Assembly (NCBI RefSeq): GCF_025532145.1
Contig: NZ_ARXS01000034.1
Span: 1 to 47,669 of the forward strand
Length of the DNA stretch: 47,669 nucleotides
Source: Alloalcanivorax balearicus MACL04
Lineage (GTDB): Bacteria; Pseudomonadota; Gammaproteobacteria; Pseudomonadales; Alcanivoracaceae
Reading direction: 5' to 3'
A program made the translations under genes and the position numbers. Shown here piece by piece: positions 25,277 to 33,883 of this stretch (positions are counted from its first letter, which is position 1; the number at the start of each line of letters is the position of its first letter). Below the pieces are notes generated by a model. That model worked only from the letters and a program-made list of their open reading frames with translations. It was not told the origin of the DNA and searched no databases.

Positions 25277-25444
25277 ATGAGTCGTCGCCACTTTGATGAC
25301 TACGACGCCAAAGAATGGCAAGAAGAGCATAGTCGGGTAGCGAAGGAACGTCGCAAGCGGGACGCCAAGAAGCATCGCCATCAAACCGATGACGAGGCTC
25401 TGGAAGCCCCCGGTCGCCCCCGATCACCGCGTCCCTCGCACTGA
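25277..25444 (+). CDS. Small highly charged hypothetical protein (55 aa)
   Basis: A 55-residue hydrophilic protein, MSRRHFDDYDAKEWQEEHSR at the N-terminus, then a strongly basic helix (VAKERRKRDAKKHRH) and an acidic/proline-rich tail. There is no signal peptide or membrane segment. The start codon follows GAGAG at a suitable distance, and codon use in third positions looks like that of real genes nearby, but support is modest. Charge clustering suggests RNA, DNA or ribosome contact (inference). It sits between the tandem GST-N gene and the Smr gene. The small GCGGC-TTT-GCCGC hairpin upstream (near 25215) might end the previous transcript. Confidence 0.5.
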   Translation: MSRRHFDDYDAKEWQEEHSRVAKERRKRDAKKHRHQTDDEALEAPGRPRSPRPSH

Positions 25445-25608
25445 TCGACCTTTTCTCCCGGTCCTCAAGGGGTATGCTCGCATACCCCCTGTGGTGCTTT
25501 TCCCCGAATTCCGCCCTACGCGCCTCCATCGCCGACGACCATCCAGCCACTGCCACGGCCCCCTACTTTGTGTACTATCCCCATAAAGTTCCGTGTCCGG
25601 AGGGTGCC

Positions 25609-26217
25609 ATGAACGACCATGACGACGATCTGTTTCGCGATGACTTATTTCGCAAAGAAATGACCGGTGTGGCACCGCTCAAGGACGATGGCCGCGTGCG
25701 CCTCAGCCGCCCTCAGCCCCCCAGCCTGGCCCAGCAGCAACGCCGCGCCGCCGCCACCGCCCGGGCCGCCCGGGACGGCAATCCGCTAACCTTGCCGGAG
25801 TTTGTTCGGGAAGCCGGCCCCCACGACATCGTCGGGCAGAAGAAAAACGGCGTGCAGGAAGGGGTGTTCCGGAAACTACGGTTGGGCAAGTACGAAACTC
25901 AGGCCCATCTGGACCTGCACCGGGTTCGTTTGCTCGATGCCCGCGAGCAGGTATTCCGCTTTCTCCAGGAGGCTCAGGCGCAGGGGTTACGCACCGTGCA
26001 AATCAGCCATGGCAAGGGCCAGCACAGCGAACGCCCCGGCCTGCTGAAAAGCTACGTGCTGCACTGGCTGGCCGAGTATCCGGAAGTGCTGGCCTTCCAT
26101 AGCGCGCCGCAGAATCAGGGCGGCGCCGGCGTCACCCTGGCGCTGTTGAAGAAAAGCAGCGACGCGCGACAGAAAAACCGGGAGTTTTTCTACGAGCGCA
26201 GCCGCGCGCAGAGGTAG
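25609..26217 (+). CDS. Smr-domain endonuclease-like protein
   Basis: A 202-residue protein with a charged N-terminal half and a C-terminal Smr (small MutS-related) domain. Motifs are L-D-L-H-R near residue 103 (HLDLHRVRLLDAREQVFRFL), the HGKG loop (VQISHGKGQHSERPGLLK) and the terminal FHSAPQNQGGAGVTLALL. Smr domains nick branched or RNA substrates, and the stand-alone proteobacterial versions (SmrA/YdaL, SmrB/YfcN) are nucleases or ribosome-collision endonucleases. The GGAGGG site five bases before the ATG at 25609 sets the start. A 45-residue upstream extension was rejected. It appears to be a single-gene unit followed by a long REP palindrome. Confidence 0.9.
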   Translation: MNDHDDDLFRDDLFRKEMTGVAPLKDDGRVRLSRPQPPSLAQQQRRAAATARAARDGNPLTLPEFVREAGPHDIVGQKKNGVQEGVFRKLRLGKYETQAHLDLHRVRLLDAREQVFRFLQEAQAQGLRTVQISHGKGQHSERPGLLKSYVLHWLAEYPEVLAFHSAPQNQGGAGVTLALLKKSSDARQKNREFFYERSRAQR

Positions 26218-26238
26218 CCGCGGCGGGCACAGAAGGAG

Positions 26239-26330
26239 CTACGAAGCCGCTGTGGGAGCTTGCCTGCAAGCGAATGAGCTTCCGGGCCCCAAGATTCGCT
26301 TGCAGGCAAGCTCCCACAGCGGCTTCGTAG
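26239..26330. repeat. REP-type palindrome 3 (perfect 37-bp arms)
   Basis: Arms 26239-26275 and 26294-26330 are perfectly complementary over 37 bases with an 18-base loop, the longest and least decayed copy in the window. The loop-proximal half (ATTCGCTTGCAGGCAAGCT) matches palindrome 1 with one change, and the outer half adds CCCACAGCGGCTTCGTAG. Perfect arms imply recent spread or gene conversion. It lies between the convergent Smr and sthA genes. Confidence 0.92.
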
Positions 26331-26352
26331 TGTCCTCCGAATTTACCTCTCC

Positions 26353-26377
26353 AAAGCCCGCAACAAGCTTGGGCTTT
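26353..26377. terminator. Possible bidirectional terminator between Smr gene and sthA
   Basis: AAAGCCC and GGGCTTT form a 7-bp stem with an 11-base loop and A/T ends on both sides. It lies in the convergent intergenic region. The short T-run leaves it tentative. The rest of 26378-26508 shows no gene. Confidence 0.4.
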
Positions 26378-26508
26378 AACGTAACAACGATTGTGAGATA
26401 CCAGCGGTCGGCACGACTCCCGCGCTTAGCGGCTCCGCTGTCCACGATGGAGGGCAATGCCAGTTCCGCCTAAACCGCCATGAGCACCCCAAAATCCTCC
26501 GGCTTTTT

Positions 26509-27909
26509 TCACCGCCTTACCCGGTTCAGACCGTTGATCGCCGCCACCCGGTAGGCTTCGGCCATGGTGGGATAGTTGAAGGTGGTGTCGACGAAATAAT
26601 GCAAGGTGTTGTTCGGCGCCGGCTGGCGCATCACCGCCTGCCCCACATGCACGATTTCCATCGCCTGGTAACCGAAACAGTGAATCCCCAACACCGCCAG
26701 GGTCTCGCGGTGGAACAGAATTTTCAGCATGCCGACCCGCTCACCGGTGATCTGCGCCCGGGCCAGATTCTTGAAGAACGCCTGCCCCACTTCGTAGGGC
26801 ACCTTCGATTCCGTGAGTTCCTGCTCGGTCTGCCCCACCGAACTGATACCGGGGATGGTGTAAATACCGGTGGGCACATTTTCCACCTGCTTCACCGGGC
26901 CGCCGGTGACGATACCCTCGGCACAGAACCGTCCCTGGTCGTAGGAGGCGCTGGCCAGGGACGGCCAGCCGACTACATCGCCCACCGCGTAAACGTTCTC
27001 CGCCGCCGTGCAGTAGCGCTCATCCACACTCAACTGCCCCCGGCTGTTGGCTTCCAGCCCCAGATTCTCGATACCCAGATCCTGGGTGTTGCCGGAGCGG
27101 CCGTTACACCATAGCAGCGCATCCGCGCGCAGCCGTTTACCGGACTGCAATTCCAGAGTAACGCCGTCGTCGTCAGCGATGATCCGCGAGTATTCCTCGC
27201 TGTGACGGATCGTGGCCCCCTGATCCCGCAGGTGGTAGCTGAGCGCATCGGAAATTTCCGTGTCGAGGAAATCCAGCAGATGCTGCCGGTTATTGACCAG
27301 GTCCACGCGCATGCCCAGGCCGGTGAACATGCAGCCATACTCGCAGCCGATCACGCCAGCGCCATAGACGATGATGTTGCGGGGTGTATGCGCCATGTTG
27401 AGGATGGTGTCGGAGTCGTATATGCGCGGATGGTCAAAGTCCACGTCCGCCGGATGATAAGGCCGCGAGCCGGTGGCGATGAGAATATTACGGGTCCGCA
27501 ATAGCCACTGACGGCCAACCGGATCATCCACGCGCACTTCGCCCGGCCCCTGGATATAACCGAGCCCGGAAAATAAACGTACCCGGTTACGAATATAGAA
27601 GTCGGTGCGCACTTGCACCTGGGAGTCGATCACTTCCCCGCTGCGGCGGATCAGGTCCTGCCACTGCACCTGACGCGGATTGATCAGACCACGCAGCAAC
27701 GGATTGCGTTGCGAGCGGATCACCTGACGCACCTGGTGACGCAGCGCCTTGGAGGGGATCGTGCCCCAATGCGTGCAGTTACCGCCAACCCGGTTCTGGC
27801 TCTCGATCATGGCAACGCGCAGACCGCCCTTGGCCGCCTGCATCGCCGCCGCCTCCCCCGCCGGTCCACTGCCGATGATGACTAGATCCCAACCGGAACT
27901 GATATCCAT
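26509..27909 (-). CDS. sthA: Soluble pyridine nucleotide transhydrogenase
   Basis: A 466-residue FAD flavoprotein interconverting NADPH/NAD+ and NADP+/NADH in the cytoplasm. The FAD motif is [20 protein letters not shown] (residues ~11-30) and the NAD(P) site is [15 protein letters not shown]. In the position of the redox disulfide of related reductases it has [17 protein letters not shown], with Thr replacing the second Cys, the signature that separates SthA from dihydrolipoamide dehydrogenase. The C-terminal dimerisation domain carries [29 protein letters not shown] precedes the ATG. It likely drains NADPH formed during growth on fatty acids or other reduced carbon. Confidence 0.96.
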   Translation of the reverse strand: MDISSGWDLVIIGSGPAGEAAAMQAAKGGLRVAMIESQNRVGGNCTHWGTIPSKALRHQVRQVIRSQRNPLLRGLINPRQVQWQDLIRRSGEVIDSQVQVRTDFYIRNRVRLFSGLGYIQGPGEVRVDDPVGRQWLLRTRNILIATGSRPYHPADVDFDHPRIYDSDTILNMAHTPRNIIVYGAGVIGCEYGCMFTGLGMRVDLVNNRQHLLDFLDTEISDALSYHLRDQGATIRHSEEYSRIIADDDGVTLELQSGKRLRADALLWCNGRSGNTQDLGIENLGLEANSRGQLSVDERYCTAAENVYAVGDVVGWPSLASASYDQGRFCAEGIVTGGPVKQVENVPTGIYTIPGISSVGQTEQELTESKVPYEVGQAFFKNLARAQITGERVGMLKILFHRETLAVLGIHCFGYQAMEIVHVGQAVMRQPAPNNTLHYFVDTTFNYPTMAEAYRVAAINGLNRVRR

Positions 27910-28006
27910 AGCGTCTCCTTATCGACTTGGTGGTGATCACGAGATCACGCGAGGGTGTTCGGTGCTGTTTCGCTAGTATAGGAAAAAAGGCGGATCCTCG
28001 CCGGGG

Positions 28007-28696
28007 TCACCAATCAAAAACATCCTTGATGAAAGGGATGGTTAGCGCACGCTGACGGGCCAACGCCATATGATCCAGCGTGGCCAGCCGCTCCAGCAGC
28101 GCCGCCGGTGAGCGCTCGCTGCGCATGGCCAGATAACGGGCGGCTTCACCATTGATTCGCAAACCTCGCTCACCGGCGCGCCTTACCACCAGTTCCGTCA
28201 GCGCCTGCTCATCCAGGGGTTGTAGCCGGATCACCGGTCCCGCCGCCAGCCGCGTGGCCAGATCCGGCAGTTGCCAGGGCGTTGCCGCCGGTGAAGCGGA
28301 AGCGGTAAACAACAGTACGCCGCCGCCGGCCATGACGCGGTTATAGAGGTGGAACAGGGCTTCTTCCCAGCGCGGCTGGCCGGCGAAATGGTCGACGTCG
28401 TCCAGCGCCAGCAGAGCGAATTGCTCCATGCCGTCAAAGACATCGGGCACCAGCGGCAACAACTCCTTGGCCGGCAGCAGACAGGCGGAACGGCCCAGCG
28501 CCTGGGCATGACGCACCGCGCCTTCCAACAGATGGCTCTTGCCCTGGCCCTCGCCGCCCCACAGCAATATCTGATGTTCCTCGCCCTGGGCCGCGGCTTT
28601 CACCGAGGCCAGGGCCAGGCCATTGTCACCGGCGTGAAAATTGTCCAGGTCATGCCCTTCACGCAATTGCAGGGCCAGCGGTAACTGGTTGCTCAT
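28007..28696 (-). CDS. hda: DnaA regulatory inactivator Hda
   Basis: A 229-residue AAA+ protein homologous to DnaA domain III. It promotes hydrolysis of DnaA-bound ATP when docked on the DNA sliding clamp. The clamp-binding peptide is at the N-terminus (QLPLALQLRE, residues 3-12). The P-loop is LLWGGEGQGKSHLL and Walker B is LLALDDVDHFAG; sensor/arginine-finger regions follow (FTASASPAATPWQLPDLATRL). The ATG at 28696 overlaps the stop of the DUF2066 gene by four bases (ATGA), so translation is coupled. The longer open frame adds 14 unrelated residues and is rejected. Confidence 0.95.
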   Translation of the reverse strand: MSNQLPLALQLREGHDLDNFHAGDNGLALASVKAAAQGEEHQILLWGGEGQGKSHLLEGAVRHAQALGRSACLLPAKELLPLVPDVFDGMEQFALLALDDVDHFAGQPRWEEALFHLYNRVMAGGGVLLFTASASPAATPWQLPDLATRLAAGPVIRLQPLDEQALTELVVRRAGERGLRINGEAARYLAMRSERSPAALLERLATLDHMALARQRALTIPFIKDVFDW

Positions 28697-29790
28697 GGTT
28701 GCCAGCAATACAGGGAGCGCCCCTGACTCTCCCCGCATTCGCTGAGGCCGGCCACATCACGGGCCGGCGTCAGCCCCGCGGGGCTCAATTGGATCAACAC
28801 CTGATCGCCGTCGAGGGAGCGAACCTCCACCGACGCCACGCCGGGTGCCTGGGACAGCGCCTGACGCAAAGCGGTCAGGTCACGCAGGGAGCTGACACCG
28901 CGTACCGCCAGCAACGTCATGTCGTCGAAACTGTCCGGCCCACTGGCGGACGGCGCCGAGCCATCGGCCATCACCGGCCCGGTGCCGACGGACGTGGCAG
29001 GCGGCGCGGGCGATGGGCCCGTCCGCTGGCCGTCGGCGGAGCGGACTTCATTGCTATAGCGCTCATTGAGAGTATCAGCCACCGCCGTCACCATACCGGA
29101 GAGCAATGCCCCACGTTCCCCGTTATCACGATCCTGCGTCACCGTTTCGCGGCCTTCCATCAAACGCCAGTTGAGGGTCTCCTGACGGCCGTCGTACAAC
29201 ACCGCGGTGGCCACCCAATCACTGCCGTAACGGCGCGACGCCGCCAGCACCGGTTCATCGAAACGGCCACGGATGTCCGCCACCGTGAGTCCCTCTCGGT
29301 CCTGTTCGTCCCAGGCCGGGAAGCGCAACGTCACGCCGCGTTGCGCCGCCACGTCCGCCATCGCATCGGCGAGGTCATCGCCGGCACTGACCACGCTGCC
29401 GCGCCCGCTGCCCGCCACCATCCACACCAGCACCGTGGGCGGCTCTCCCCGCCACACCGGCGCGCCTTGGTTGGCCAGGTAACGGCGCAGAGCGGCACCG
29501 TCAAATTCCAGTTCCAGCCGGGTGGCATCGCCCTCCTGCTGATAGCGGTAAGCCTGCAGCCAGCGATCCGGCGCGGCCAGAGCTCCGGCCACGCCAGGCA
29601 GGTCGGCCACCTCGGCCCGGCCGGTCAGGCGCCGAGTCAGTCTTTCCAGCCCTTCACGGAGCGCCTCGTCGCCGGGCGCCTCGCCGCCGGGCCCATCGTT
29701 CACGGGCAGCGACACCTGCCCCAGGGTATCGGCCCCCGCGCCCGGCGCCAGGGCCAGCAATAACAGTACGCAGCACAGTAATCGGGTCAT
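28693..29790 (-). CDS. DUF2066 envelope protein
   Basis: A 365-residue protein starting with a signal peptide (MTRLLCCVLLLLALAPGAGA). The DUF2066 region covers most of the mature part, including ALREGLERLTRRLTGR and DRWLQAYRYQQ, then VLVWMVAGSGRG. A proline-rich linker (GPSPAPPATSVG) leads to a C-terminal small domain (LRDLTALRQALSQAPGVASVEVRSLDGDQVLIQL) resembling an envelope partner-binding fold. The function is unknown; the gene is regularly found between hda and the divergent purM in related bacteria. The start was set at 29790 by the signal peptide, since an in-frame ATG at 29826 would add 12 charged residues before it. No clear ribosome binding site supports either. Confidence 0.85.
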   Translation of the reverse strand: MTRLLCCVLLLLALAPGAGADTLGQVSLPVNDGPGGEAPGDEALREGLERLTRRLTGRAEVADLPGVAGALAAPDRWLQAYRYQQEGDATRLELEFDGAALRRYLANQGAPVWRGEPPTVLVWMVAGSGRGSVVSAGDDLADAMADVAAQRGVTLRFPAWDEQDREGLTVADIRGRFDEPVLAASRRYGSDWVATAVLYDGRQETLNWRLMEGRETVTQDRDNGERGALLSGMVTAVADTLNERYSNEVRSADGQRTGPSPAPPATSVGTGPVMADGSAPSASGPDSFDDMTLLAVRGVSSLRDLTALRQALSQAPGVASVEVRSLDGDQVLIQLSPAGLTPARDVAGLSECGESQGRSLYCWQP

Positions 29791-29926
29791 CAGTTCGGTC
29801 CAGCGGGCCTCGATTGGGCGCGCCATTATCCCCTATCCGAACGCTGCTGGCGAACCGTCCGTCGGCCCGTTTCCACTCCTGGTCCGCGATTGCTAGAATA
29901 CGCGCCTTCACCATCTGGAGTGCCCC

Positions 29927-30970
29927 ATGAGCGAACAGAAACGGCCGCTGACCTACCGCGACGCCGGCGTGGACATCGATGCCGGCAATGAGCTGGTAAA
30001 ACGAATCAAACCGGTGGCCAAGCGCACCGGCCGGCCCGAAGTGATGGGCGGTCTGGGAGGCTTCGGCGCTCTTTGCGCTCTGCCGGAAGGGTACCGGAAC
30101 CCGGTGCTGGTGGCCGGCACCGACGGCGTCGGCACCAAATTGCGTCTGGCCATGGATCACGACCGCCATGACAGCGTCGGCATCGACCTGGTGGCGATGT
30201 GCGTGAATGATCTGGTGGTGGGCGGCGCCGAACCGCTGATGTTTCTTGACTACTACGCCACCGGCAAGCTGGATGTGGACACCGCCGCCCGGGTGGTGGA
30301 AGGCATCGGCGAAGGCTGCGTGCAGGCCGGTTGCGCCCTGGTGGGCGGCGAAACCGCGGAAATGCCCGGCATGTACCAGGGCGAGGATTACGACCTGGCC
30401 GGCTTTTGCGTCGGCGTGGTGGAGCGCGACGGTGTCATCGACGGCAGCCGCGTCCAGGCCGGCGACAAACTGATCGGTCTGGCCAGCTCCGGTCCCCATT
30501 CCAACGGCTACTCCCTGGTGCGCCGCATTCTCGAACAAGGTGACGCCAACGCCGATCTGGACGGCAAGCCGGTGATCGAGCATCTGCTGGAACCCACTCG
30601 CATTTATGTGAAGAGCCTGCTGGCTCTGATCAAGTCCGTGCCGGTGCACGCTCTGGCGCACATCACCGGCGGCGGCCTGCCGGAAAACCTGCCGCGGGTG
30701 CTGCCGGACAGCACGCGCGCGGTGGTGGACACCAATACCTGGACCTGGCCGCCGGTATTCCAGTGGCTGCGGGAACAGGGCCAGGTACCGGAAATGGAGA
30801 TGTACCGCACCTTCAACTGCGGCATCGGCATGGTGGTGGTGGTGCCCGCCGACCACGTGGATCAGGCGGTGGCCGAGCTGGAAGCCGCCGGCGAACAGCC
30901 GATTCTGATCGGCGATATCCGTTCCCACGACGGCGCTCCGGAAGTGGTGATGGAGGGGCTCACTCCGTGA
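29927..30970 (+). CDS. purM: Phosphoribosylformylglycinamidine cyclo-ligase (AIR synthetase)
   Basis: A 347-residue cytoplasmic enzyme of purine synthesis, closing the imidazole ring with ATP. Recognisable blocks are [129 protein letters not shown] and [11 protein letters not shown]. Length is standard. CTGGAG precedes the ATG. It overlaps purN by four bases (GTGA), as in many gammaproteobacteria. Repression by PurR cannot be judged, as no purine box was recognised in the ~140-base upstream region. Confidence 0.97.
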   Translation: MSEQKRPLTYRDAGVDIDAGNELVKRIKPVAKRTGRPEVMGGLGGFGALCALPEGYRNPVLVAGTDGVGTKLRLAMDHDRHDSVGIDLVAMCVNDLVVGGAEPLMFLDYYATGKLDVDTAARVVEGIGEGCVQAGCALVGGETAEMPGMYQGEDYDLAGFCVGVVERDGVIDGSRVQAGDKLIGLASSGPHSNGYSLVRRILEQGDANADLDGKPVIEHLLEPTRIYVKSLLALIKSVPVHALAHITGGGLPENLPRVLPDSTRAVVDTNTWTWPPVFQWLREQGQVPEMEMYRTFNCGIGMVVVVPADHVDQAVAELEAAGEQPILIGDIRSHDGAPEVVMEGLTP

Positions 30971-31623
30971 CCCACCGTCTGGCCGTGCTGATCAGCGGTT
31001 CCGGCACCAACCTGCAAGCCATTCTGGATGCCATCGATGACGGTTCCCTGGACGCCCGCGTTACTCTGGTGTTGAGTAACCGGGCCGATGCCGGCGGCCT
31101 GCAGCGGGCGCACCGGGCCGGCGTGAACACGGCGGTGATCGACCATCGCGACTACCCGGACCGGCCCGCGTTTGATCACGCCATGATCGGCGAGCTTGAT
31201 GCCCATGGCGCCGATACCGTGGTCCTCGCCGGCTTCATGCGCATCCTCTCCAGTGACTTCGTGCGGCACTATGACGGCCGGCTGATCAACATCCATCCTT
31301 CACTACTGCCGCTGCATCGCGGCCTCCACACCCATGCCCGGGCGCTGGAAGCCGGCGATCGTGAACACGGCTGTTCGATCCACTTCGTCACCGAGGAACT
31401 GGACGGCGGCCCGTTGATTGCTCAGGCGCGCTTACCGATACTGACGAACGATACTCCGGAAACCCTGTCCAAACGGGTACAGGAATGCGAGCACGGACTT
31501 TATCCGGAGGTCCTGCAATGGCGGGCCGCCGGGCGTCTGCGTCTGACCACACAGGGAGTGGCACTGGATGGCGAAATCCTACCCCCACAAGGCCGGCAAT
31601 GGGCGCCGGCGGTTTCTCACTAG
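30967..31623 (+). CDS. purN: Phosphoribosylglycinamide formyltransferase
   Basis: A 218-residue GART enzyme transferring a formyl group from 10-formyl-THF to GAR. The N-terminal [17 protein letters not shown] is the phosphate loop. [21 protein letters not shown] holds the catalytic Asn and His, and [15 protein letters not shown] the catalytic Asp. The start is GTG at 30967 inside the purM stop (GTGA), so the product begins [12 protein letters not shown]; no in-frame ATG nearby fits. Its 3' end overlaps the next gene by 56 bases, giving a compact purM-purN-DUF3108-DUF3108 operon. Confidence 0.96.
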   Translation: MTHRLAVLISGSGTNLQAILDAIDDGSLDARVTLVLSNRADAGGLQRAHRAGVNTAVIDHRDYPDRPAFDHAMIGELDAHGADTVVLAGFMRILSSDFVRHYDGRLINIHPSLLPLHRGLHTHARALEAGDREHGCSIHFVTEELDGGPLIAQARLPILTNDTPETLSKRVQECEHGLYPEVLQWRAAGRLRLTTQGVALDGEILPPQGRQWAPAVSH

Positions 31624-32308
31624 CGCCCTGTTGGCGCTGCTGACCCTGGCGACGGCCCCGGCCCTCGCAGCCGAACCACCGATTACCCCGTTCCAACTGC
31701 AATACCGGCTCAAGGCCCAGGGCATTCCCTTCGCGGTCACCGCCAACCGGACGCTGAAAGCCCTCGGCGACGGACAATGGCAGATGGAAGTGGTGGCCAG
31801 CAACGTGCTCGGCGAAATTCGCGAGACCTCCCGTTTCGTCTGGAACGGGTGCACGCCGGTGAGCCGCTTCTACGGTTACCGGCGCAAGGGACTCGGCCAG
31901 CTCAAGGAAGCGGAAGTAAGCATTCCGGCGGGCGGCGCCACCGCCACCGCCAAACGCAGCGGCAAGGCGGATCGCCAATACCCGGTGCCGGCGGCCGCGG
32001 TCACCGACAAGATTTCCCTGACCCTGGCCCTGCAGTGCCGGCTGGCCCGGGGCGAGCGGGATCTGACCTTGCATGTGGCCGATGAGCGGGAACTGGAAAG
32101 CCAGCATTATCTGGTCGAGGGCGAGGAAACCCTGAGCATCGACGGCAAGCCGATCACCACGGTGAAGGTACGCCGCGACCGCAGTGGTAACAGCCCCCGC
32201 CAGACCTGGCTGTGGTTCGCACCGGAATACGGCTACACGCTGGTGCAATTGGTGCAGGAAAATGAGGACGGCCGCCATGTGATGACGCTGCAGGGAGCAT
32301 TACCGTGA
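31568..32308 (+). CDS. DUF3108 envelope protein (first of two)
   Basis: A 246-residue secreted protein. The N-terminus [20 protein letters not shown] with cleavage after APALA has a twin-arginine-like motif (R-R-x-F-L) before the hydrophobic stretch, so Tat export is possible; Sec is the alternative. The mature part is beta-rich DUF3108: FQLQYRLKAQGIPFAVTANRTLK, FVWNGCTPVSRFYGYRRKGLG, ISLTLALQCRLARGERDLTLHV, KVRRDRSGNSPRQTWLWFAPEYGYTLVQL. The function is unknown; the fold resembles lipid- or polysaccharide-binding beta-barrels. It is translationally coupled to purN (56-base overlap) and to the paralogue that follows. Confidence 0.85.
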   Translation: MAKSYPHKAGNGRRRFLTSALLALLTLATAPALAAEPPITPFQLQYRLKAQGIPFAVTANRTLKALGDGQWQMEVVASNVLGEIRETSRFVWNGCTPVSRFYGYRRKGLGQLKEAEVSIPAGGATATAKRSGKADRQYPVPAAAVTDKISLTLALQCRLARGERDLTLHVADERELESQHYLVEGEETLSIDGKPITTVKVRRDRSGNSPRQTWLWFAPEYGYTLVQLVQENEDGRHVMTLQGALP

Positions 32309-33009
32309 TGCGCGGCGCGCTCCTGGCACTGGCTCTGGCGTTACCTGGCGGTGCCGCTCTGGCGGCCGAGCCACTGGCACCGTTCGCCGCCGAATACCGC
32401 ATTCACGTCAACAAGATTCCAACGCCGATCAAGGCGACTCTGGTACTGGAACCCGCGCCGGGAGAAGACCGTTACCGCATGCTGTTCGAAGCGGACTCGT
32501 TCATGCTCACCAATACCGAGGAGAGCTGGTTCCAATGGAACGACTGTGAGCCACGCACCGAACGTTACGTGCATGAGTTCCAGGGGTTCGGCAAGCACCG
32601 CTATCACCACACCGACTTTTCCTGGTCGCCGCCCAAGGCGGTCAACAGCGACAGTAAGGAGGGCAAGGAGAGTTTCGATATTCCCGCCGATGCCCTGGAC
32701 GAGCTGACCATGTTGCTGCGGGCCCGTTGCGTGTTCGCCACCGGCGACAAGGAATACACCGCCACCAGCGTCTACGGCGATCGTGTCCGCCAGCATCATT
32801 TCATCGTCATCGACCGGGAAACCCTGGACACCCCCATGGGGGAACTGGACACGCTGATCGTGGAAAAGCGCCGCAAAGGCGACCGCAAGGAGAAACGCCG
32901 CACCCTGTTCTGGGTGGCACCGGCCAAGGACTACATGGTGGTTAAAGCCCGCCATATCGAAAGCACGCTGCTGCGCGGCGAGCTGATCATGATCGACTAC
33001 GGGAATTGA
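32308..33009 (+). CDS. DUF3108 envelope protein (second of two)
   Basis: A 233-residue paralogue of the preceding protein. It has a Sec signal peptide (MRGALLALALALPGGAALAA), and then the same beta-rich domain: FAAEYRIHVNKIPTPIKATLVLEP, WFQWNDCEPRTERYVHEFQGFGKHRYHH, DELTMLLRARCVFATGDKEY, RRTLFWVAPAKDYMVVKARH. Both copies share a cysteine pair in equivalent positions (N-x-C and the R-x-C after the LTL/LTM segment), probably a disulfide in the periplasm. ATG overlaps the previous stop (TGATG) and GTG at 32305 is an alternative start. GGAG lies ten bases upstream. The function is unknown. Confidence 0.85.
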   Translation: MRGALLALALALPGGAALAAEPLAPFAAEYRIHVNKIPTPIKATLVLEPAPGEDRYRMLFEADSFMLTNTEESWFQWNDCEPRTERYVHEFQGFGKHRYHHTDFSWSPPKAVNSDSKEGKESFDIPADALDELTMLLRARCVFATGDKEYTATSVYGDRVRQHHFIVIDRETLDTPMGELDTLIVEKRRKGDRKEKRRTLFWVAPAKDYMVVKARHIESTLLRGELIMIDYGN

Positions 33010-33096
33010 AGAGCAGCGCGGTCCGTTGACCACTGGTGTCCCACAACTCGCTGGCACGCCAAATCCTTGGCCCGTTTGCGCCTGAATTCGCACTGT

Positions 33097-33166
33097 ATTC
33101 GCGAGCAAGCTCGCTTCCCACAGCGACTTCGTAGACCCCCTGTGGGAAGCGAGCTTGCTCGCGAAT
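33097..33166. repeat. REP-type palindrome 4 (27-bp arms)
   Basis: Arms 33097-33123 and 33140-33166 are perfect complements (ATTCGCGAGCAAGCTCGCTT... with CCCACAG at the inner end) around a 16-base loop. The stem sequence differs from copies 1-3 in the middle, but outer ATTCGC and inner CCCACAG are kept, which is typical of compensatory variation in REPs. Degenerate heptads (GCGTGTT AGCGTGT AGCGTGC) follow at 33170-33190. It separates the DUF3108 operon from the convergent dcd gene. Confidence 0.9.
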
Positions 33167-33235
33167 AAGGCGTGTTAGCGTGTAGCGTGCCGGCCTCAAA
33201 CTACGGGACAGCAATGGTCCGTGGACCGCAATGCT

Positions 33236-33805
33236 TTAGGCCTTAGGCAGCGTCACGCCGCGCTGGCCCTGATACTTGCCGCCACGGTCCATGTAGGACA
33301 CCGCGCATTCCTCGTCGGATTCCAGGAACAGCATCTGCGCCACGCCTTCGTTGGCGTAGATTTTCGCCGGCAGCGTGGTGGTGTTGGAAAACTCCAGGGT
33401 CACGTGCCCTTCCCACTCCGGTTCCAGCGGTGTGACGTTGACGATGATGCCGCACCGGGCATAGGTGGATTTGCCCAGGCAGATGGTCAGCACATTGCGG
33501 GGAATGCGGAAATACTCCACCGTCCGCGCCAGCGCGAAGGAGTTGGGCGGAATGATGCAGGAATCGCCCTTGATATCGACGAAGCTCTTCTCGTCGAAGT
33601 GCTTCGGGTCCACCGTGGCCGAATGGATGTTGGTGAAGACCTTGAATTCGTCGGCGCAGCGCACGTCGTAGCCATAACTGGACACGCCATAAGAAATCAG
33701 CTTGTTGCCCTCGCCGTCGACGCGCACCTGCTCGGCCTCGAACGGTTCGATCATGCCCTGCTCGCGGGCCATGCGGGAGATCCAGCGATCGGATTTAATA
33801 CTCAT
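33236..33805 (-). CDS. dcd: dCTP deaminase
   Basis: A 189-residue enzyme converting dCTP to dUTP for thymidylate synthesis. Conserved blocks: [55 protein letters not shown], the catalytic region [41 protein letters not shown] and [12 protein letters not shown]. Length is standard. The start at 33805 matches the family N-terminus; a 12-codon upstream extension does not. It lies downstream of apbC/mrp in the same direction, with a ~80-base gap. Confidence 0.97.
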   Translation of the reverse strand: MSIKSDRWISRMAREQGMIEPFEAEQVRVDGEGNKLISYGVSSYGYDVRCADEFKVFTNIHSATVDPKHFDEKSFVDIKGDSCIIPPNSFALARTVEYFRIPRNVLTICLGKSTYARCGIIVNVTPLEPEWEGHVTLEFSNTTTLPAKIYANEGVAQMLFLESDEECAVSYMDRGGKYQGQRGVTLPKA

Positions 33806-33883
33806 GACAAGCCTTGTCCAGTGATGGGGTGAATCGGCCAATGGTACAGAAGGAGCCCCTTCGGCCTCAATGCTGGGTGACCA

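Noticed and set aside
26509-27909. Dihydrolipoamide dehydrogenase or mercuric reductase
   Set aside because: The redox disulfide motif is [10 protein letters not shown], lacking the second Cys, which is the SthA pattern.
29654-30928. 424-residue minus-strand open frame
   Set aside because: Antisense to purM, which shows every family motif. The frame is His/Gln/Gly-rich, as mirror frames of GC-rich genes are.
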